Shown here in pieces: positions 50,472 through 61,370 of a stretch of 64,000 nucleotides of DNA. Below the pieces are notes generated by a model that was given only the letters and a program-made list of their open reading frames with translations, made no database searches and had not been told where the DNA came from. The DNA comes from Protaetiibacter mangrovi (GTDB lineage Bacteria; Actinomycetota; Actinomycetes; Actinomycetales; Microbacteriaceae): contig NZ_JANTHX010000005.1 of NCBI RefSeq assembly GCF_024752305.1, forward strand, positions 151,050-215,049, in the 5' to 3' direction. The position numbers and the translations under genes were made by a program. How positions within the stretch are numbered: the stretch's first letter is position 1; each line of letters starts with the position of its first letter.

Positions 50472-52829
50472 ATGTCCGATGCGGGCTTCCCGGTGAATCT
50501 CGACAGGAATCACCTCCCCGAGCCGGAATGGGCGTATCCGGATGCGCAGATCACGACCTACGCAGCCGACTCGACCCCCGACTTCCCGAGCCCGAAGCAG
50601 GCTCCCGAGGGCGCCCCCAACATCCTGCTGGTGCTGCTCGACGACGTCGGGTTCGGCTGGCCGAGCGTCAACGGCGGCCTCGTGCGGATGCCGACGGCGG
50701 AGCGGCTCGCGGGGAACGGCCTGTTCTACAACCAGTTCCACACCACCTCGCTGTGCTCGCCGACCCGCGCGGCGCTGCTGACCGGCCGCAACCACCACAC
50801 CGTCGCCACCGGCGTCATCCAGGAGATGGCGACCGGCTACCCCGGCTACAGCGGCATCATCCCGAAGGGCACCGCGACCTTCGCCGAGCTGTTGAAGCAC
50901 GCCGGCTACACCTCCGGTTGGTTCGGCAAGAACCACAACGTGCCCGACAACCAGACGAGTGCGGCGGGGCCGTTCGACAACTGGCCGACCCACCAGGGCT
51001 TCGACTACTTCTACGGCTTCATCTCGGGCGAGACCGACCAGTTCTTCCCCTCGCTCTACCGGGGCACCCAGCCCGTCGAGCCTCCCGCGCGCCCCGAGGA
51101 CGGCTACCAGCTCACCCGCGACCTCGCGGACGAGTGCATCGGCTGGATCTCGCGGCAGAAGTCGATCGCGCCCGACCGCCCGTTCCTCGCCTACTTCTCG
51201 GCGGGAGCCGCTCACGCGCCGCACCAGCCGCCGCTCGACTGGCGGGGACGCAACGCGGGTCGATTCGACATGGGGTGGGACGCCTACCGCGAGCAGGTGC
51301 ACGCGAACCAGCTCGAGCGCGGGGTCATCCCGCCCGGCACCCGGCTCACCGAGCGACCCGAGCAGATCCCCGCGTGGGACTCCTACCCCGCGGAGCAGCG
51401 CGCCCTGTTCGCGCGGCAGGCGGAGAACTACGCCGACTTCCTCGAGCACGCCGACTTCGAGGTGGGTCGGGTGGTCGACGCCATCGAGCAGATCGGCGAG
51501 CTCGACAACACGATCGTGATCTACATCATCGGCGACAACGGATCCAGTGGAGAGGGGTCGCTCGTCGGCACGCCGAACGAGCTGATGAGCCTCAACGGGC
51601 GCCAGCCGACGATCGAGGAGGCCATCGGGTTCCTGGACTCGTGGGGGCTGCCCGGCACCTCGCCGCACTACGCGGTCGGTTGGGCGCACGCCGGCGACAC
51701 CCCCTTCCAGTGGACGAAGCAGGTGGCCTCGCACTTCGGGGGAACCCGCAACAGCATGATCGTGTCGTGGCCGGAGCGCATCACCGACACCGGTCGCGTG
51801 CGCTCCCAGTTCCACCACGTCATCGACGTCACTCCGACGCTGCTCGAGATCGTCGGGCTGGCGCAGCCGACGGAGGTCAACGGCTACATCCAGAAGCCCA
51901 TCGAGGGCACGAGCTTCGCGTACACCTTCGCCGCGGACAACGCCGACGCCCCCAGCACCCGCACCCAGCAGTACTTCGAGATGTTCGGCAACCGGGCCAT
52001 GTACGCCGACGGGTGGATCGCGTCGTGCCGGCACGGGCGGCTGCCCTGGGAGACCTCGGGCAGCTACAGCTGGGATGACGACGTGTGGGAGCTCTACGAC
52101 ATCACCCACGACTTCAGCCAGTCGATCGATCTCGCGGCGCAGGAACCTGCCCGCCTGCGGCAGCTGCAGGACCTCTTCATGGCGGATGCCGCCCGCTACC
52201 AGGTGCTGCCGCTCGACGACCGCTTCGCGGAGCGGCTCGACGTGACGCTGCGGCCGAGCTACTTCGCGGGGCGCAGCCGCGTGACCTTCCACGAGGGGAT
52301 GACCCGGCTGCCCGAGGGCAGCGGGCCGAAGCTGGTGAGCGTGCCGCTCACCCTGACGGCCGAGATCGAGGTGCGGGACTCCGGCGCCGAGGGGGTCGTC
52401 TTCGCGGTCGGGGGTGACGCCGCCGGGTGGGCGCTGTTCGGCTGGGAGGGCGGCATCCGGTTCCACTACAACTTCTTCGGCATCCGGCGCTACGACCTCC
52501 GCTCGTCCGACACGCTCGAACCGGGGACGCACACGGTGGTGCTCACGATCGCGCCGCGCACCCCGCAGCCGGGTGGTCCGGCGGATGTGAGCCTCGCCGT
52601 CGACGGGGGAGCGCCGCAGACTCTCGAGCTGCCGGAGCAGGTGCCCCAGCGCTGCGGCACGGAGTGCCTCGACGTCGGGCAGGACAGCGTGTCGCCCGTG
52701 TGCGACGACTACGCCGATCGCGGCGTCTTCCCGTTCACCGGGCGCATCCACGAGGTCGCCTTCGACTTCCCCGACGTCGTCGGGCCGACCGGCCACGAGC
52801 GCCTCGAGCTCGCGACCCGGCTGGACTGA
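50472..52829 (+). CDS. Arylsulfatase (type I, formylglycine-dependent)
   Basis: 785 aa. The sulfatase signature CSPTR (C95) in SLCSPTRAALLTGR needs conversion of Cys to formylglycine by an FGE encoded elsewhere. Metal ligands: LLDDVG near 55-60 and G-D-N-G-S-S-G-E-G. A C-terminal beta-rich domain (after about residue 590) is typical of the large arylsulfatase A/Pseudomonas AtsA-like group. No signal peptide is seen, so it should be cytosolic and would act on imported sulfate esters. ATG 50472 was chosen because GGAGGGGT is just upstream. It stands alone. Confidence 0.92.
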   Translation: MSDAGFPVNLDRNHLPEPEWAYPDAQITTYAADSTPDFPSPKQAPEGAPNILLVLLDDVGFGWPSVNGGLVRMPTAERLAGNGLFYNQFHTTSLCSPTRAALLTGRNHHTVATGVIQEMATGYPGYSGIIPKGTATFAELLKHAGYTSGWFGKNHNVPDNQTSAAGPFDNWPTHQGFDYFYGFISGETDQFFPSLYRGTQPVEPPARPEDGYQLTRDLADECIGWISRQKSIAPDRPFLAYFSAGAAHAPHQPPLDWRGRNAGRFDMGWDAYREQVHANQLERGVIPPGTRLTERPEQIPAWDSYPAEQRALFARQAENYADFLEHADFEVGRVVDAIEQIGELDNTIVIYIIGDNGSSGEGSLVGTPNELMSLNGRQPTIEEAIGFLDSWGLPGTSPHYAVGWAHAGDTPFQWTKQVASHFGGTRNSMIVSWPERITDTGRVRSQFHHVIDVTPTLLEIVGLAQPTEVNGYIQKPIEGTSFAYTFAADNADAPSTRTQQYFEMFGNRAMYADGWIASCRHGRLPWETSGSYSWDDDVWELYDITHDFSQSIDLAAQEPARLRQLQDLFMADAARYQVLPLDDRFAERLDVTLRPSYFAGRSRVTFHEGMTRLPEGSGPKLVSVPLTLTAEIEVRDSGAEGVVFAVGGDAAGWALFGWEGGIRFHYNFFGIRRYDLRSSDTLEPGTHTVVLTIAPRTPQPGGPADVSLAVDGGAPQTLELPEQVPQRCGTECLDVGQDSVSPVCDDYADRGVFPFTGRIHEVAFDFPDVVGPTGHERLELATRLD

Positions 52830-52842
52830 GCGCGCCGCGGCG

Positions 52843-53412
52843 TCAGAGCTCGAGGCGCATCAGCACCCGAGGAAAGCCCGCGAGCACCGAGTCGGTGTCG
52901 GCCGCGTGGCGGAAGCCGGCGTTCTCGAACATCCGGCGCGTGCCGACGTAGGCCATGGTCAGGTCGACCTTCTCGCCGCGGTTGTCGACCGGGTAGCCCT
53001 CGATCGCCGGTGCGCCGTTCGCGCGCGCGAAGTCGACCGCACCCTCCAGGAGGGCGTGCGAGATGCCCTCGCCGCGGTGGCCGGGCCGCACCCGGATGCA
53101 CCACACCGACCACACCTCCGCGTCGTCGACGTGCGGGATGAGACGGCTGCGCGCGAAGCTCGTGTCGGCCCGCGGGTGCACGGCGGCCCAGCCGACGACC
53201 TCGTCGCCGTCGTAGGCGAGCACGCCGGGCGCCGGGTGCTCTCCGACGAGCTGCTGCACACGTTCCCCACGCGCTGTGCCGGTGAGCGCTCGGTTCTCCG
53301 CCGAGGCGACGCGGTAGCTGAGACACCAGCACACGTTCGCGTCGGGCCGCTTCGGCCCGACCATCGTCGCCACATCCGCGAACACGATCGCGGGTCGCAC
53401 CTCGATCACCAC
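52843..53412 (-). CDS. GNAT family N-acetyltransferase
   Basis: 189 aa. The acetyl-CoA binding motif is IRVRPGHRGEGISHALLEGAVDFARANGA, with the Q/R-x-x-G-x-G/A pattern as R-G-E-G-I-S. The N-terminus has NVCWCLSYR and the late segment is M-F-E-N-A-G-F, both familiar from actinobacterial GNATs. Substrate unknown. The GTG at 53412 was chosen because GGGAGG lies 8 bases upstream; a second GTG follows at 53409. It is convergent with the arylsulfatase gene. Confidence 0.85.
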   Translation of the reverse strand: MVIEVRPAIVFADVATMVGPKRPDANVCWCLSYRVASAENRALTGTARGERVQQLVGEHPAPGVLAYDGDEVVGWAAVHPRADTSFARSRLIPHVDDAEVWSVWCIRVRPGHRGEGISHALLEGAVDFARANGAPAIEGYPVDNRGEKVDLTMAYVGTRRMFENAGFRHAADTDSVLAGFPRVLMRLEL

Positions 53413-53489
53413 ACCGCCACCCTCCCAGCGACCCCCGTCAGCGGCAACGGGCGACCCGACGATCCGCTCTCGTCCGTATGATCTGACGC

Positions 53490-53702
53490 ATGGCTTCGAG
53501 GCGCCCGAGAAGGCGAGGCATCGTGTTCCTCGCTGTAGGTGCTGCTCTCGCGCTTCTGACCGTCTTCGAGATCGTTCTGACGCTCCCTGGCTGGGGCGAA
53601 CATGGCGGCCCGTACATGGCGATGGGCGCCGTGATGCAGTCGATCGCCGCCATCGCATTGATTCTCGTCGGAGTCCTCCGCTTCGTTCGGACCTCCGAGT
53701 AG
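53490..53702 (+). CDS. Small two-helix membrane protein
   Basis: 70 aa. A basic N-terminus (RRPRRRG) is followed by two hydrophobic helices (about residues 11-32 and 43-65). No family can be named. The local G+C is about 60-63%, roughly ten points below the window average, and codon choice is less GC3-biased than in its neighbours. This suggests a recently acquired or weakly selected gene. It is paired with the small lipoprotein at 53750 on the opposite strand. Confidence 0.65.
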   Translation: MASRRPRRRGIVFLAVGAALALLTVFEIVLTLPGWGEHGGPYMAMGAVMQSIAAIALILVGVLRFVRTSE

Positions 53703-53749
53703 CGTGGGTGGCCGACGTCGCCCCCGCGACCGGCCATCGGTGTCGCTTC

Positions 53750-54046
53750 TCAGTTCTCGGAGGGTGGGACGTCGATCCGCCCTGAGGCCGTCGTCGCCGA
53801 TCCGCGAAGGAATCGCGCGGGTTCGCCTTCAAGGACGCACTCGAAGGTGCCGCCTTCATAGACACCATCTACAGTCACCGTTCCGCCGTCGGTGACGACC
53901 GCATTCACCTCTGCCGCGACGAAGTCAGGGACGGCGGCATCCATCGTCCGCAAGCAGATCGCTTCCTCTGAGCCCCAGTAGGCGCAGCCCGACAGAACGG
54001 ACGACACAGCAACGATAGTGGTAGCCGCGACGATCCTCCCGATCAC
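53750..54046 (-). CDS. Small lipoprotein of unknown function
   Basis: 98 aa, GTG start at 54046. The signal ends in the lipobox LSGC (C21). The mature domain contains C32 and a Cys in T-F-E-C-V-L-E-G, suggesting a disulfide, and a GGTVTVDGVYEGG segment. No domain is recognised. Like the neighbouring 70-aa gene, it lies in a stretch of lower G+C, which marks 53.5-54.05 kb as a probable acquired segment. Confidence 0.65.
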   Translation of the reverse strand: MIGRIVAATTIVAVSSVLSGCAYWGSEEAICLRTMDAAVPDFVAAEVNAVVTDGGTVTVDGVYEGGTFECVLEGEPARFLRGSATTASGRIDVPPSEN

Positions 54047-54133
54047 GACGCCAGTATGGCGCCCGAGGAGGGTGCGTGAGGCAGACGCGGCGAGCGACCG
54101 AAGTACCGGGGCGCGCCTCTTAGACTCGTACCC

Positions 54134-55813
<1,680 letters not shown>

Positions 55814-55823
55814 CGCAGCTGTC

Positions 55824-56297
55824 ATGACCCGCATCCACGTGCCGATCCGGCTGCGCTGGAGCGACGTCGACGCGTACGCGCACGTCAACAACGCCGAGAT
55901 GCTGCGCCTCCTCGAGGAGGCGCGGATGGAGGCGTTCTGGCGTCCCGACGAGGGCGTCGACGGGCGGCCCACGGCCGTGCTCGACGCTCGGCCGGGGGCC
56001 GCGGTGCTGAGCCTCATCGCGCGGCAGGAGGTCGAGTACCTCGCGCCGATCCCGTTCCAGCGCACGCCCATCGTGGTGGAGCTGTGGATCGGTCGCATCG
56101 GCGGAGCCAGCATCGACATCTGCTACGAGGTGTACTCGCCCGACGGCGTCGAGCCGCGCGTGCGCTACACCGTCGCCTCGACGACGCTCGTGATGGTCGA
56201 CGCGACCACCGGCCGCCCCTCGCGCATCGCGGACGAGCTGCGCGAGCTCTTCGCGCCGTATGTCGAGACGCCGGTGGGGTTCGCCAAGCGCGGCTGA
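55824..56297 (+). CDS. Acyl-CoA thioesterase, hot-dog fold (4HBT type)
   Basis: 157 aa. The 4HBT signature RWSDVDAYAHVNNAEMLRLLEEAR at residues 10-33 contains the catalytic Asp and the following His-Val-Asn-Asn. R-Y-T-V-A-S-T-T-L-V is the paired strand. It hydrolyses acyl-CoA thioesters; the chain specificity is unknown. It follows ettA by 10 bp, a pairing common in actinobacteria, and is probably co-transcribed. Confidence 0.9.
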   Translation: MTRIHVPIRLRWSDVDAYAHVNNAEMLRLLEEARMEAFWRPDEGVDGRPTAVLDARPGAAVLSLIARQEVEYLAPIPFQRTPIVVELWIGRIGGASIDICYEVYSPDGVEPRVRYTVASTTLVMVDATTGRPSRIADELRELFAPYVETPVGFAKRG

Positions 56298-56405
56298 GCA
56301 CTACTCCCGCCGGAGCAGCGCGGGTACTCCACCTGGCGGTTCCGCGGCGGGAGAGCTCCTCCTAGCGTCGAGGACATCTCGTCCCACGTCCGTCAGGAGC
56401 TCGTC

Positions 56406-56825
56406 ATGACCGCCATCGCCGACCGTCCCGCCGCCCGCACCCGAACCGTCGCCCTCACCGTGCTCGTCGCCCTCGCGGCGGTCGCGATCGCCACCTCGCT
56501 CCTCGCGCTCGCGGCGGGCGCGCTCGGCGCCGGTGCCTTCCCGCCGCTCATGCCCGCCGTATTCCTGAGCTTCGCGCTCGTCGGCACCCTCGCCGCGCTC
56601 GCGGGCTGGGTGCTCGTCGTGCGCCTCGTCCGGCGCTCGCGGGCGGTGCTGCGCGTTCTGGTGCCCGTGCTCGCCGTGGTGTCGTTCGCGCCCGACATCG
56701 CCCTGCTCGCGCTGGGCTTCATCCCCGGGACGACCGCGGTGGGGGTCGTGGCGCTCATGCTCATGCACCTCGTGGTGGTGGCCGCCGCGGTGATCGCCGG
56801 ACGGCGGATCGCACCCGCGCGCTGA
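56406..56825 (+). CDS. DUF6069 family membrane protein
   Basis: 139 aa with four transmembrane helices (about residues 16-38, 46-70, 78-100 and 107-130) and short loops. This matches DUF6069, an actinobacterial membrane family of unknown function. ATG 56406 has TCAGGAG upstream. A 34-bp hairpin (56845-56878) follows the stop. Confidence 0.78.
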   Translation: MTAIADRPAARTRTVALTVLVALAAVAIATSLLALAAGALGAGAFPPLMPAVFLSFALVGTLAALAGWVLVVRLVRRSRAVLRVLVPVLAVVSFAPDIALLALGFIPGTTAVGVVALMLMHLVVVAAAVIAGRRIAPAR

Positions 56826-56844
56826 GCGCGCATCCGAATGCGCG

Positions 56845-56878
56845 GACGCCGGCCGCCCCCGAGGGGACGACCGGCGTC
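56845..56878. terminator. Bidirectional terminator-like hairpin
   Basis: GACGCCGG (56845-56852) pairs with CCGGCGTC (56871-56878), with additional C/G pairing inside. It lies between the convergent stops of the DUF6069 gene (56825) and proX (56896), so it can end both transcripts. Confidence 0.65.
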
Positions 56879-56895
56879 TCGTGGTCGCGACCGCG

Positions 56896-57813
56896 TCAGT
56901 CGGTCAGGATGCCGTCGTACGCGTCGGAGTAGGAGGCGATCCACTCGTCGATGGCGGCGGGCTCGTCACCCTCCTCGTGCTGGTTGACGACGAGGTCCTC
57001 GAGAGCGCCGTACTCGGTGTCGTCGAGCTTGATGCCTGCGATGTAGTCGGCCGCCTCCGGGTACTTCTCGGAGAAGCCCTTCGTGGCGAGGAAGTGCAGA
57101 GCCTCGGGCTCACCCATCGCGCCCTGAGGGTCCTCGAGGTCCTTGATGTCGAACGCCGCGTTGGCCCAGAAGGGACGCCACAGCGTGACGACGATGTCCT
57201 CCTTGTTGTCGATCGCGTCGCCCAGCTCGGTGAGCATCGCCGACGTCGACGAGGTCACGAGCTCCCAGTCGTCGAGGCCGTAGGCCGGCATCATCGAGTC
57301 CTGGGTGACGCCGGTGAGGCCGGCGCCCGGCTCGATCCCGTAGATCTTGCCGTCGAACATGTCGCCCTTGCCGGCGAGATCCGCGAGGGAGTCGACGTCG
57401 GTGTAGCTCGGCACCGCGATCGTGAGCTTCGCGTTGTCGTAGTACGCACCGAGGTCCTCGATGTCGTCGCCGTACTCGTCCATGTACTTCGCGTGGGTCA
57501 CCTCGGGCCACGCCGAGGGGTAGATGTCGATGTCGCCGTTGGCGAGACCCGTGTAGAGCGGGGCCGCCTCGGTGAGGGTCTCCATCTCGACGGTGTAACC
57601 GATCTTCTCGAGCTGGTCCTGCAGCAGGTAGGCGGTGCTGAGACCGTCCGTCCAGCTGGGGATGAAGCCGAGGGTGATGGTTCCCTTGTCGCCACCGTCG
57701 CCGTTGTCGCCGGTGTCGGCGTCGCCGGTCGAGCAGGCGGCGAGTGCCACCGCGAGACCCAGGGCACCTCCGATCACGGCGGTGCGGCGCGCGAGAGTGC
57801 GTCGTTGGAACAT
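56896..57813 (-). CDS. proX: Glycine betaine/proline ABC transporter substrate-binding lipoprotein
   Basis: 305 aa. The signal peptide ends at C27 (lipobox LAAC). The mature protein has the OpuAC-type fold, with TLGFIPSWTDGLSTAYLL, YPSAWPEVTH, VTLWRPFWAN and D-I-K-D-L-E-D-P. The Trp-rich sites typically form an aromatic box for quaternary amines such as glycine betaine. It is the last gene of proV-proW-proX and the start ATG 57813 follows a GAGAGGACAC leader. Confidence 0.92.
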   Translation of the reverse strand: MFQRRTLARRTAVIGGALGLAVALAACSTGDADTGDNGDGGDKGTITLGFIPSWTDGLSTAYLLQDQLEKIGYTVEMETLTEAAPLYTGLANGDIDIYPSAWPEVTHAKYMDEYGDDIEDLGAYYDNAKLTIAVPSYTDVDSLADLAGKGDMFDGKIYGIEPGAGLTGVTQDSMMPAYGLDDWELVTSSTSAMLTELGDAIDNKEDIVVTLWRPFWANAAFDIKDLEDPQGAMGEPEALHFLATKGFSEKYPEAADYIAGIKLDDTEYGALEDLVVNQHEEGDEPAAIDEWIASYSDAYDGILTD

Positions 57814-57866
57814 GTGTGTCCTCTCTGTGTGGGACCCGCCCGGATGGACGGGCTTCGGGCAGGGGT

Positions 57867-58754
57867 TCAGGCCGCCGATGCCGCGGCGCGGCGGCGGCGG
57901 ATCACGGAGCGCAGCGAATGCCGGTAGTCGGCGGGCGCTCCGAGAGCGGAGGTGAGGCGGTCGAGGTAGATGGCGAGCACGACGATGCTGAGGCCGGCTT
58001 CGACGCCCTGGGCGATGTTGAGGGTGGAGATGGCCGCGACCACCTCCTTGCCGGAGCCGTTGGCTCCGGCGATGCCCGCCACGACGGCCATCGACAGCGC
58101 GAGCATGATGACCTGGTTGATGCCGGCCATGATCGTCGGACCGGCGAGGGGCAGCTGGATGCCGCGCAGCACCTGACCCGGCGTCGCGCCGAAGGCCTGC
58201 CCCGCCTCGACCTTCTCGGGGTCGACACCGCGGATGCCGAGCTCGGTGAGTCGGATGCCGGGGGGCAGGGCGAAGATGATGGTCGACACGACTCCCGGTG
58301 CGAAGCCGATGCTGAAGAACAGCACGGTCGGGATCAGGTAGACGAACGACGGCATGGTCTGCATGAAGTCGAGCACGGGGCGCACGATCACGCTGACCGT
58401 CGCGTTCTTGGCCGCCAGGATGCCGATCGGGATCGCGATGACGACGGCGATCACCGCGGCGATGAGCACGAGCGAGAGCGTCTGCAGAGCGGGCTCCCAC
58501 TGGTCCATGCCGAGGATCAGCAACAGCCCGAGGGCCGAGCCGATGCCGAATCGCCACGAGCGCACGAACCACCCGAGCGCGGCGAGGATCGCGATGAGCA
58601 GGAGGGCCGGAACGGCGATGAGCTCGTCCGAGAGCGTCTCGACCAGCCAGCGCAGCACGAAGCCGACGGCGTCGAGGAAGGAGTCGAGGTTGTCCTTCAA
58701 CCAGCGGATCGCGGTGTCGGCCCATTCGCCGATCGGGATGCGGAATCCGTCCAT
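57867..58754 (-). CDS. proW: Glycine betaine/proline ABC transporter permease
   Basis: 295 aa with six or seven helices, including an N-terminal amphipathic region before the first helix. The coupling loop E-A-G-Q-A-F-G-A-T-P-G-Q-V-L-R-G-I-Q-L-P is clear. It works with ProV and ProX to import osmoprotectants. The ATG shares one base with the proV stop (TGATG), so translation is coupled. Confidence 0.93.
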   Translation of the reverse strand: MDGFRIPIGEWADTAIRWLKDNLDSFLDAVGFVLRWLVETLSDELIAVPALLLIAILAALGWFVRSWRFGIGSALGLLLILGMDQWEPALQTLSLVLIAAVIAVVIAIPIGILAAKNATVSVIVRPVLDFMQTMPSFVYLIPTVLFFSIGFAPGVVSTIIFALPPGIRLTELGIRGVDPEKVEAGQAFGATPGQVLRGIQLPLAGPTIMAGINQVIMLALSMAVVAGIAGANGSGKEVVAAISTLNIAQGVEAGLSIVVLAIYLDRLTSALGAPADYRHSLRSVIRRRRAAASAA

Positions 58755-60052
58755 CAGCGCACCTCCTCCGGGTCTGCGGCGTCGGCGGCGCCGACCGCCT
58801 CGCTCTCGGCGAGTAGCCGGTCGATCTCCCCCGTCGCGACGGGCGGCAGCGGCAGGGTCAGCTCCGCGGTGGCGGTGGTGCCGGGGCCGAGCGCGGCGAG
58901 CAGGGTCACGCGCGGGATCACCCCGACGAGACGTCCCTGGTCATCCGTCACGGCCAGCGGGAGAGGCGACTCGACGGCGGGCACGAAGAGGTCCATGAGC
59001 ACGTCGTCGACGCTGACCGACTGCGGAACCGGCCGCACGATGCCGGCGAGCGAGCTCTCGCCGCTGCGCACGAGCTTCATCGCGTCGCGGTCCCGCACGA
59101 TGCCGACCAGCCGGCGGTCGCGGCCGACGACGTAGGCCGCCGAGGAGTACCCGTCGCGCATCGTGCGCAACGCGGTGCGGGGGCCGGCGCCCTCCGCCAC
59201 CGTGAGCCGGGGGCGCTCCATGACGTTGGACGCGGTCAGCACGCGCGCGCGGTCGACATCCTGCACGAACTGCTCGACGTAGTCGTTCGCGGGGTCGGTG
59301 AGGATGTCCTCCGGCGTTCCGATCTGCACGATGCGACCGTCGCGCATGACGGCGATGCGGTCGCCCAGGAACATCGCCTCGTTGAGGTCGTGGGTGATGA
59401 ACACGATGGTCTTCTGCAGGCTCTCCTGGAGCTCGAGCAGCTGCTCCTGCATCTCGCGGCGGATCAGGGGGTCCAGGGCGCTGAACGCCTCGTCCATCAG
59501 CAGGATGTCGGTGTCGGCGGCCAGGGCGCGGGCGATGCCGACGCGCTGCTGCATGCCACCCGAGAGGGCGGACGGCGGTACGTCGGCCCAGCGGTCGAGG
59601 CCGACGAGCGCGAGGATCTCGCCCGCCTTCGCGAGGCGCTCCGCGCGCGGCACCCCGCGCAGCTCCAGGGGGTAGGCGACGTTGTCGACGACCGTGCGGT
59701 GGGGCAGCAGCGCGAAGTGCTGGAACACCATCGAGATGCGCTCGCGGCGGATCTCGCGCACCCGCGCGGCCGTGGCGCCGGTCAGCTGCTCGCCGTGGAT
59801 CGTGATGGTGCCCTCGGTGGCCGGCTGCAGGCCGTTCAGGGTGCGGATGAGCGTCGACTTGCCGGACCCGGAGAGACCCATCACGACGAAGATCTCGCCG
59901 CGGCGTACCTCGAAGCTCGCGTCGATGACGGCGGCGGTCGCGCCGTCGAGCTCGTCGCGGGGGGTTCCGGCGCGCAGTCGGCGCACGGCGTCATGGGGGT
60001 TGCGTCCGAAGACCTTGTAGAGGCCGTCGGCGCGAAGGGCGGTGTCGGTCAC
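58754..60052 (-). CDS. proV: Glycine betaine/proline ABC transporter ATP-binding protein with CBS pair
   Basis: 432 aa, GTG 60052. ATPase motifs: GLSGSGKST, Q-loop FQHFALLPH, LSGGMQQRVGIARAL, LLMDEAFSALDP and ITHDLNEA. From about residue 280 the C-terminus forms two CBS domains (V-V-G-R-D-R-R-L-V-G-I-V and VIPRVTLLAAL), the ionic-strength and nucleotide sensors of ProV/OpuA. Such transporters open at high internal ionic strength. It is the first gene of the operon. Confidence 0.94.
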   Translation of the reverse strand: MTDTALRADGLYKVFGRNPHDAVRRLRAGTPRDELDGATAAVIDASFEVRRGEIFVVMGLSGSGKSTLIRTLNGLQPATEGTITIHGEQLTGATAARVREIRRERISMVFQHFALLPHRTVVDNVAYPLELRGVPRAERLAKAGEILALVGLDRWADVPPSALSGGMQQRVGIARALAADTDILLMDEAFSALDPLIRREMQEQLLELQESLQKTIVFITHDLNEAMFLGDRIAVMRDGRIVQIGTPEDILTDPANDYVEQFVQDVDRARVLTASNVMERPRLTVAEGAGPRTALRTMRDGYSSAAYVVGRDRRLVGIVRDRDAMKLVRSGESSLAGIVRPVPQSVSVDDVLMDLFVPAVESPLPLAVTDDQGRLVGVIPRVTLLAALGPGTTATAELTLPLPPVATGEIDRLLAESEAVGAADAADPEEVR

Positions 60053-60425
60053 GGGTTCCTGTGATCCCCGCGGGCGCGGGGCTTTCGGGTTGCGGTCCGG
60101 GCCCACGAGGCGTGCGTGCACGTCGTACGTGTCGCACGTGGCACTGCCGGGTGACGGTGCACGTTTCGCGTTGCCGTACGCATGCCGACTCTGAGCGGTC
60201 GACACGCGCGGTCCTGGGCGTCAGGGGCTCTGCCGGTCGTGTCGGACGCGTCGTCAGCGAGCCGTCAGCCACGGTAGCAGCGCCGTGGGCCGCGGGCCGA
60301 CGCCGTCCGGCCCCGTCGACACGCCCTCCTCGCCCGAGTTGGCGGGCGAGACGTGGAGGTCGCCCGCCCGAATCCGGGGGATGTTTCGTTATCGCTTGGT
60401 TATCGAATGGGGGACAGGATGCCGG
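60053..60425. other. 373-bp non-coding region between tesB and proV
   Basis: This gap carries the proV promoter and the tesB transcript end. The proV side has a 7-bp stem CCCCGCG/CGCGGGG at 60066-60081 just before the ribosome site and a cluster of CACG/CGTG repeats around 60110-60170. The tesB side has the hairpin at 60341-60368 and two direct GTTATCG copies near 60389-60405. No convincing gene is present on either strand. Confidence 0.7.
60341..60368 (-). terminator. tesB terminator-like hairpin
   Basis: GGCGGGCGA (60341-60349) pairs perfectly with TCGCCCGCC (60360-60368) around a 10-base loop, 58 bp after the tesB stop on the minus strand. There is no U-tract, as is common in this kind of genome. 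Confidence 0.5.
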
Positions 60426-61319
60426 TCAGTCGTCGATCTCGGGCACCCGCACCATGCCCTCCTGGGCCACCGAGGCCACGAGCACGCCGTCGCGCGTGAA
60501 GATGCGACCGGTCGAGAGCCCGCGTCCGCCGGTCGCCGTCGGCGACTCCTGCACGTAGAGCAGCCACTCGTCGACGCGGGCGGGGCGATGCCACCACATC
60601 GCGTGGTCGAGGCTCGCCATCCTGAGGCCGGGGTGCGTCCAGACCAGGCCGTGGCCGCGCAGCACGGGCTCCAGGATCGAGTAGTCGCTCGCGTAGGCGA
60701 GGGCCGCCCGGTGCAGGGTGTCGTCGTCGGGCAGCGTGCCGATGGTCTTCATCCACAGGGCCTGGCGCGGCACCGGGTGCGGGTCGGCCCGCAGGTAGAT
60801 GGGCTGCTCCACGTGCCGGATGTCGAAGGCGCGGCTCGTCGCCCAGAACTGGGCGACCGGGTGGTCGACCGGGCCCAGCACCTCGGCCGCCGACGGCAGC
60901 TCCTCGGGCGGTGTGATGCCCTCGGGCATCTCGACCTGGTGCTCGAGACCGGGGTCGTGATCCTGGAACGAGGCGATCATCGACAGGATCGGCAGCCCGT
61001 TCTGGTACGCCTGCGTGCGCCGGGTCGAGAACGAGCGACCGTCGTGGATGCGATCGACCGAGAAGGTGATCGGCTGGTCGGAGTCGCCGGGCCGCAGGAA
61101 GTAGCCGTGCGAGGAGTGGATCGCGCGATCCTCGGGCACCGTGCGGATGGCGGCGATGATCGACTGCGCGTACACCTGGCCGCCGAACACTCGCCCGCCG
61201 GGTGTCCACTGGCTGGGTCCCGTGAAGATGTCCTCCGCGGTCCGCGCCCCCGTGTCGGTCAGGTCGAGGGTCGACAGGAGGCCGCTGAGCGGGTCGATTC
61301 CCGAACGGGGGTCGCGCAT
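60426..61319 (-). CDS. tesB: Acyl-CoA thioesterase II
   Basis: 297 aa, double hot-dog fold. TesB features: GGQVYAQSIIAAIRTV near residues 45-60, H-S-S-H-G-Y-F-L-R-P-G, DGRSFSTRRTQAYQNG, and the late catalytic region with SLDHAMWWHRP and V-Q-E-S-P. It hydrolyses medium- and long-chain acyl-CoAs. The length matches the family. It is divergent from the 230-aa protein with 51 bp between. Confidence 0.93.
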   Translation of the reverse strand: MRDPRSGIDPLSGLLSTLDLTDTGARTAEDIFTGPSQWTPGGRVFGGQVYAQSIIAAIRTVPEDRAIHSSHGYFLRPGDSDQPITFSVDRIHDGRSFSTRRTQAYQNGLPILSMIASFQDHDPGLEHQVEMPEGITPPEELPSAAEVLGPVDHPVAQFWATSRAFDIRHVEQPIYLRADPHPVPRQALWMKTIGTLPDDDTLHRAALAYASDYSILEPVLRGHGLVWTHPGLRMASLDHAMWWHRPARVDEWLLYVQESPTATGGRGLSTGRIFTRDGVLVASVAQEGMVRVPEIDD

Positions 61320-61370
61320 GGCATCAGTCTAGAAGTCCCGGTCGACGGGTCCGGATAGGCTGGGACGGTT

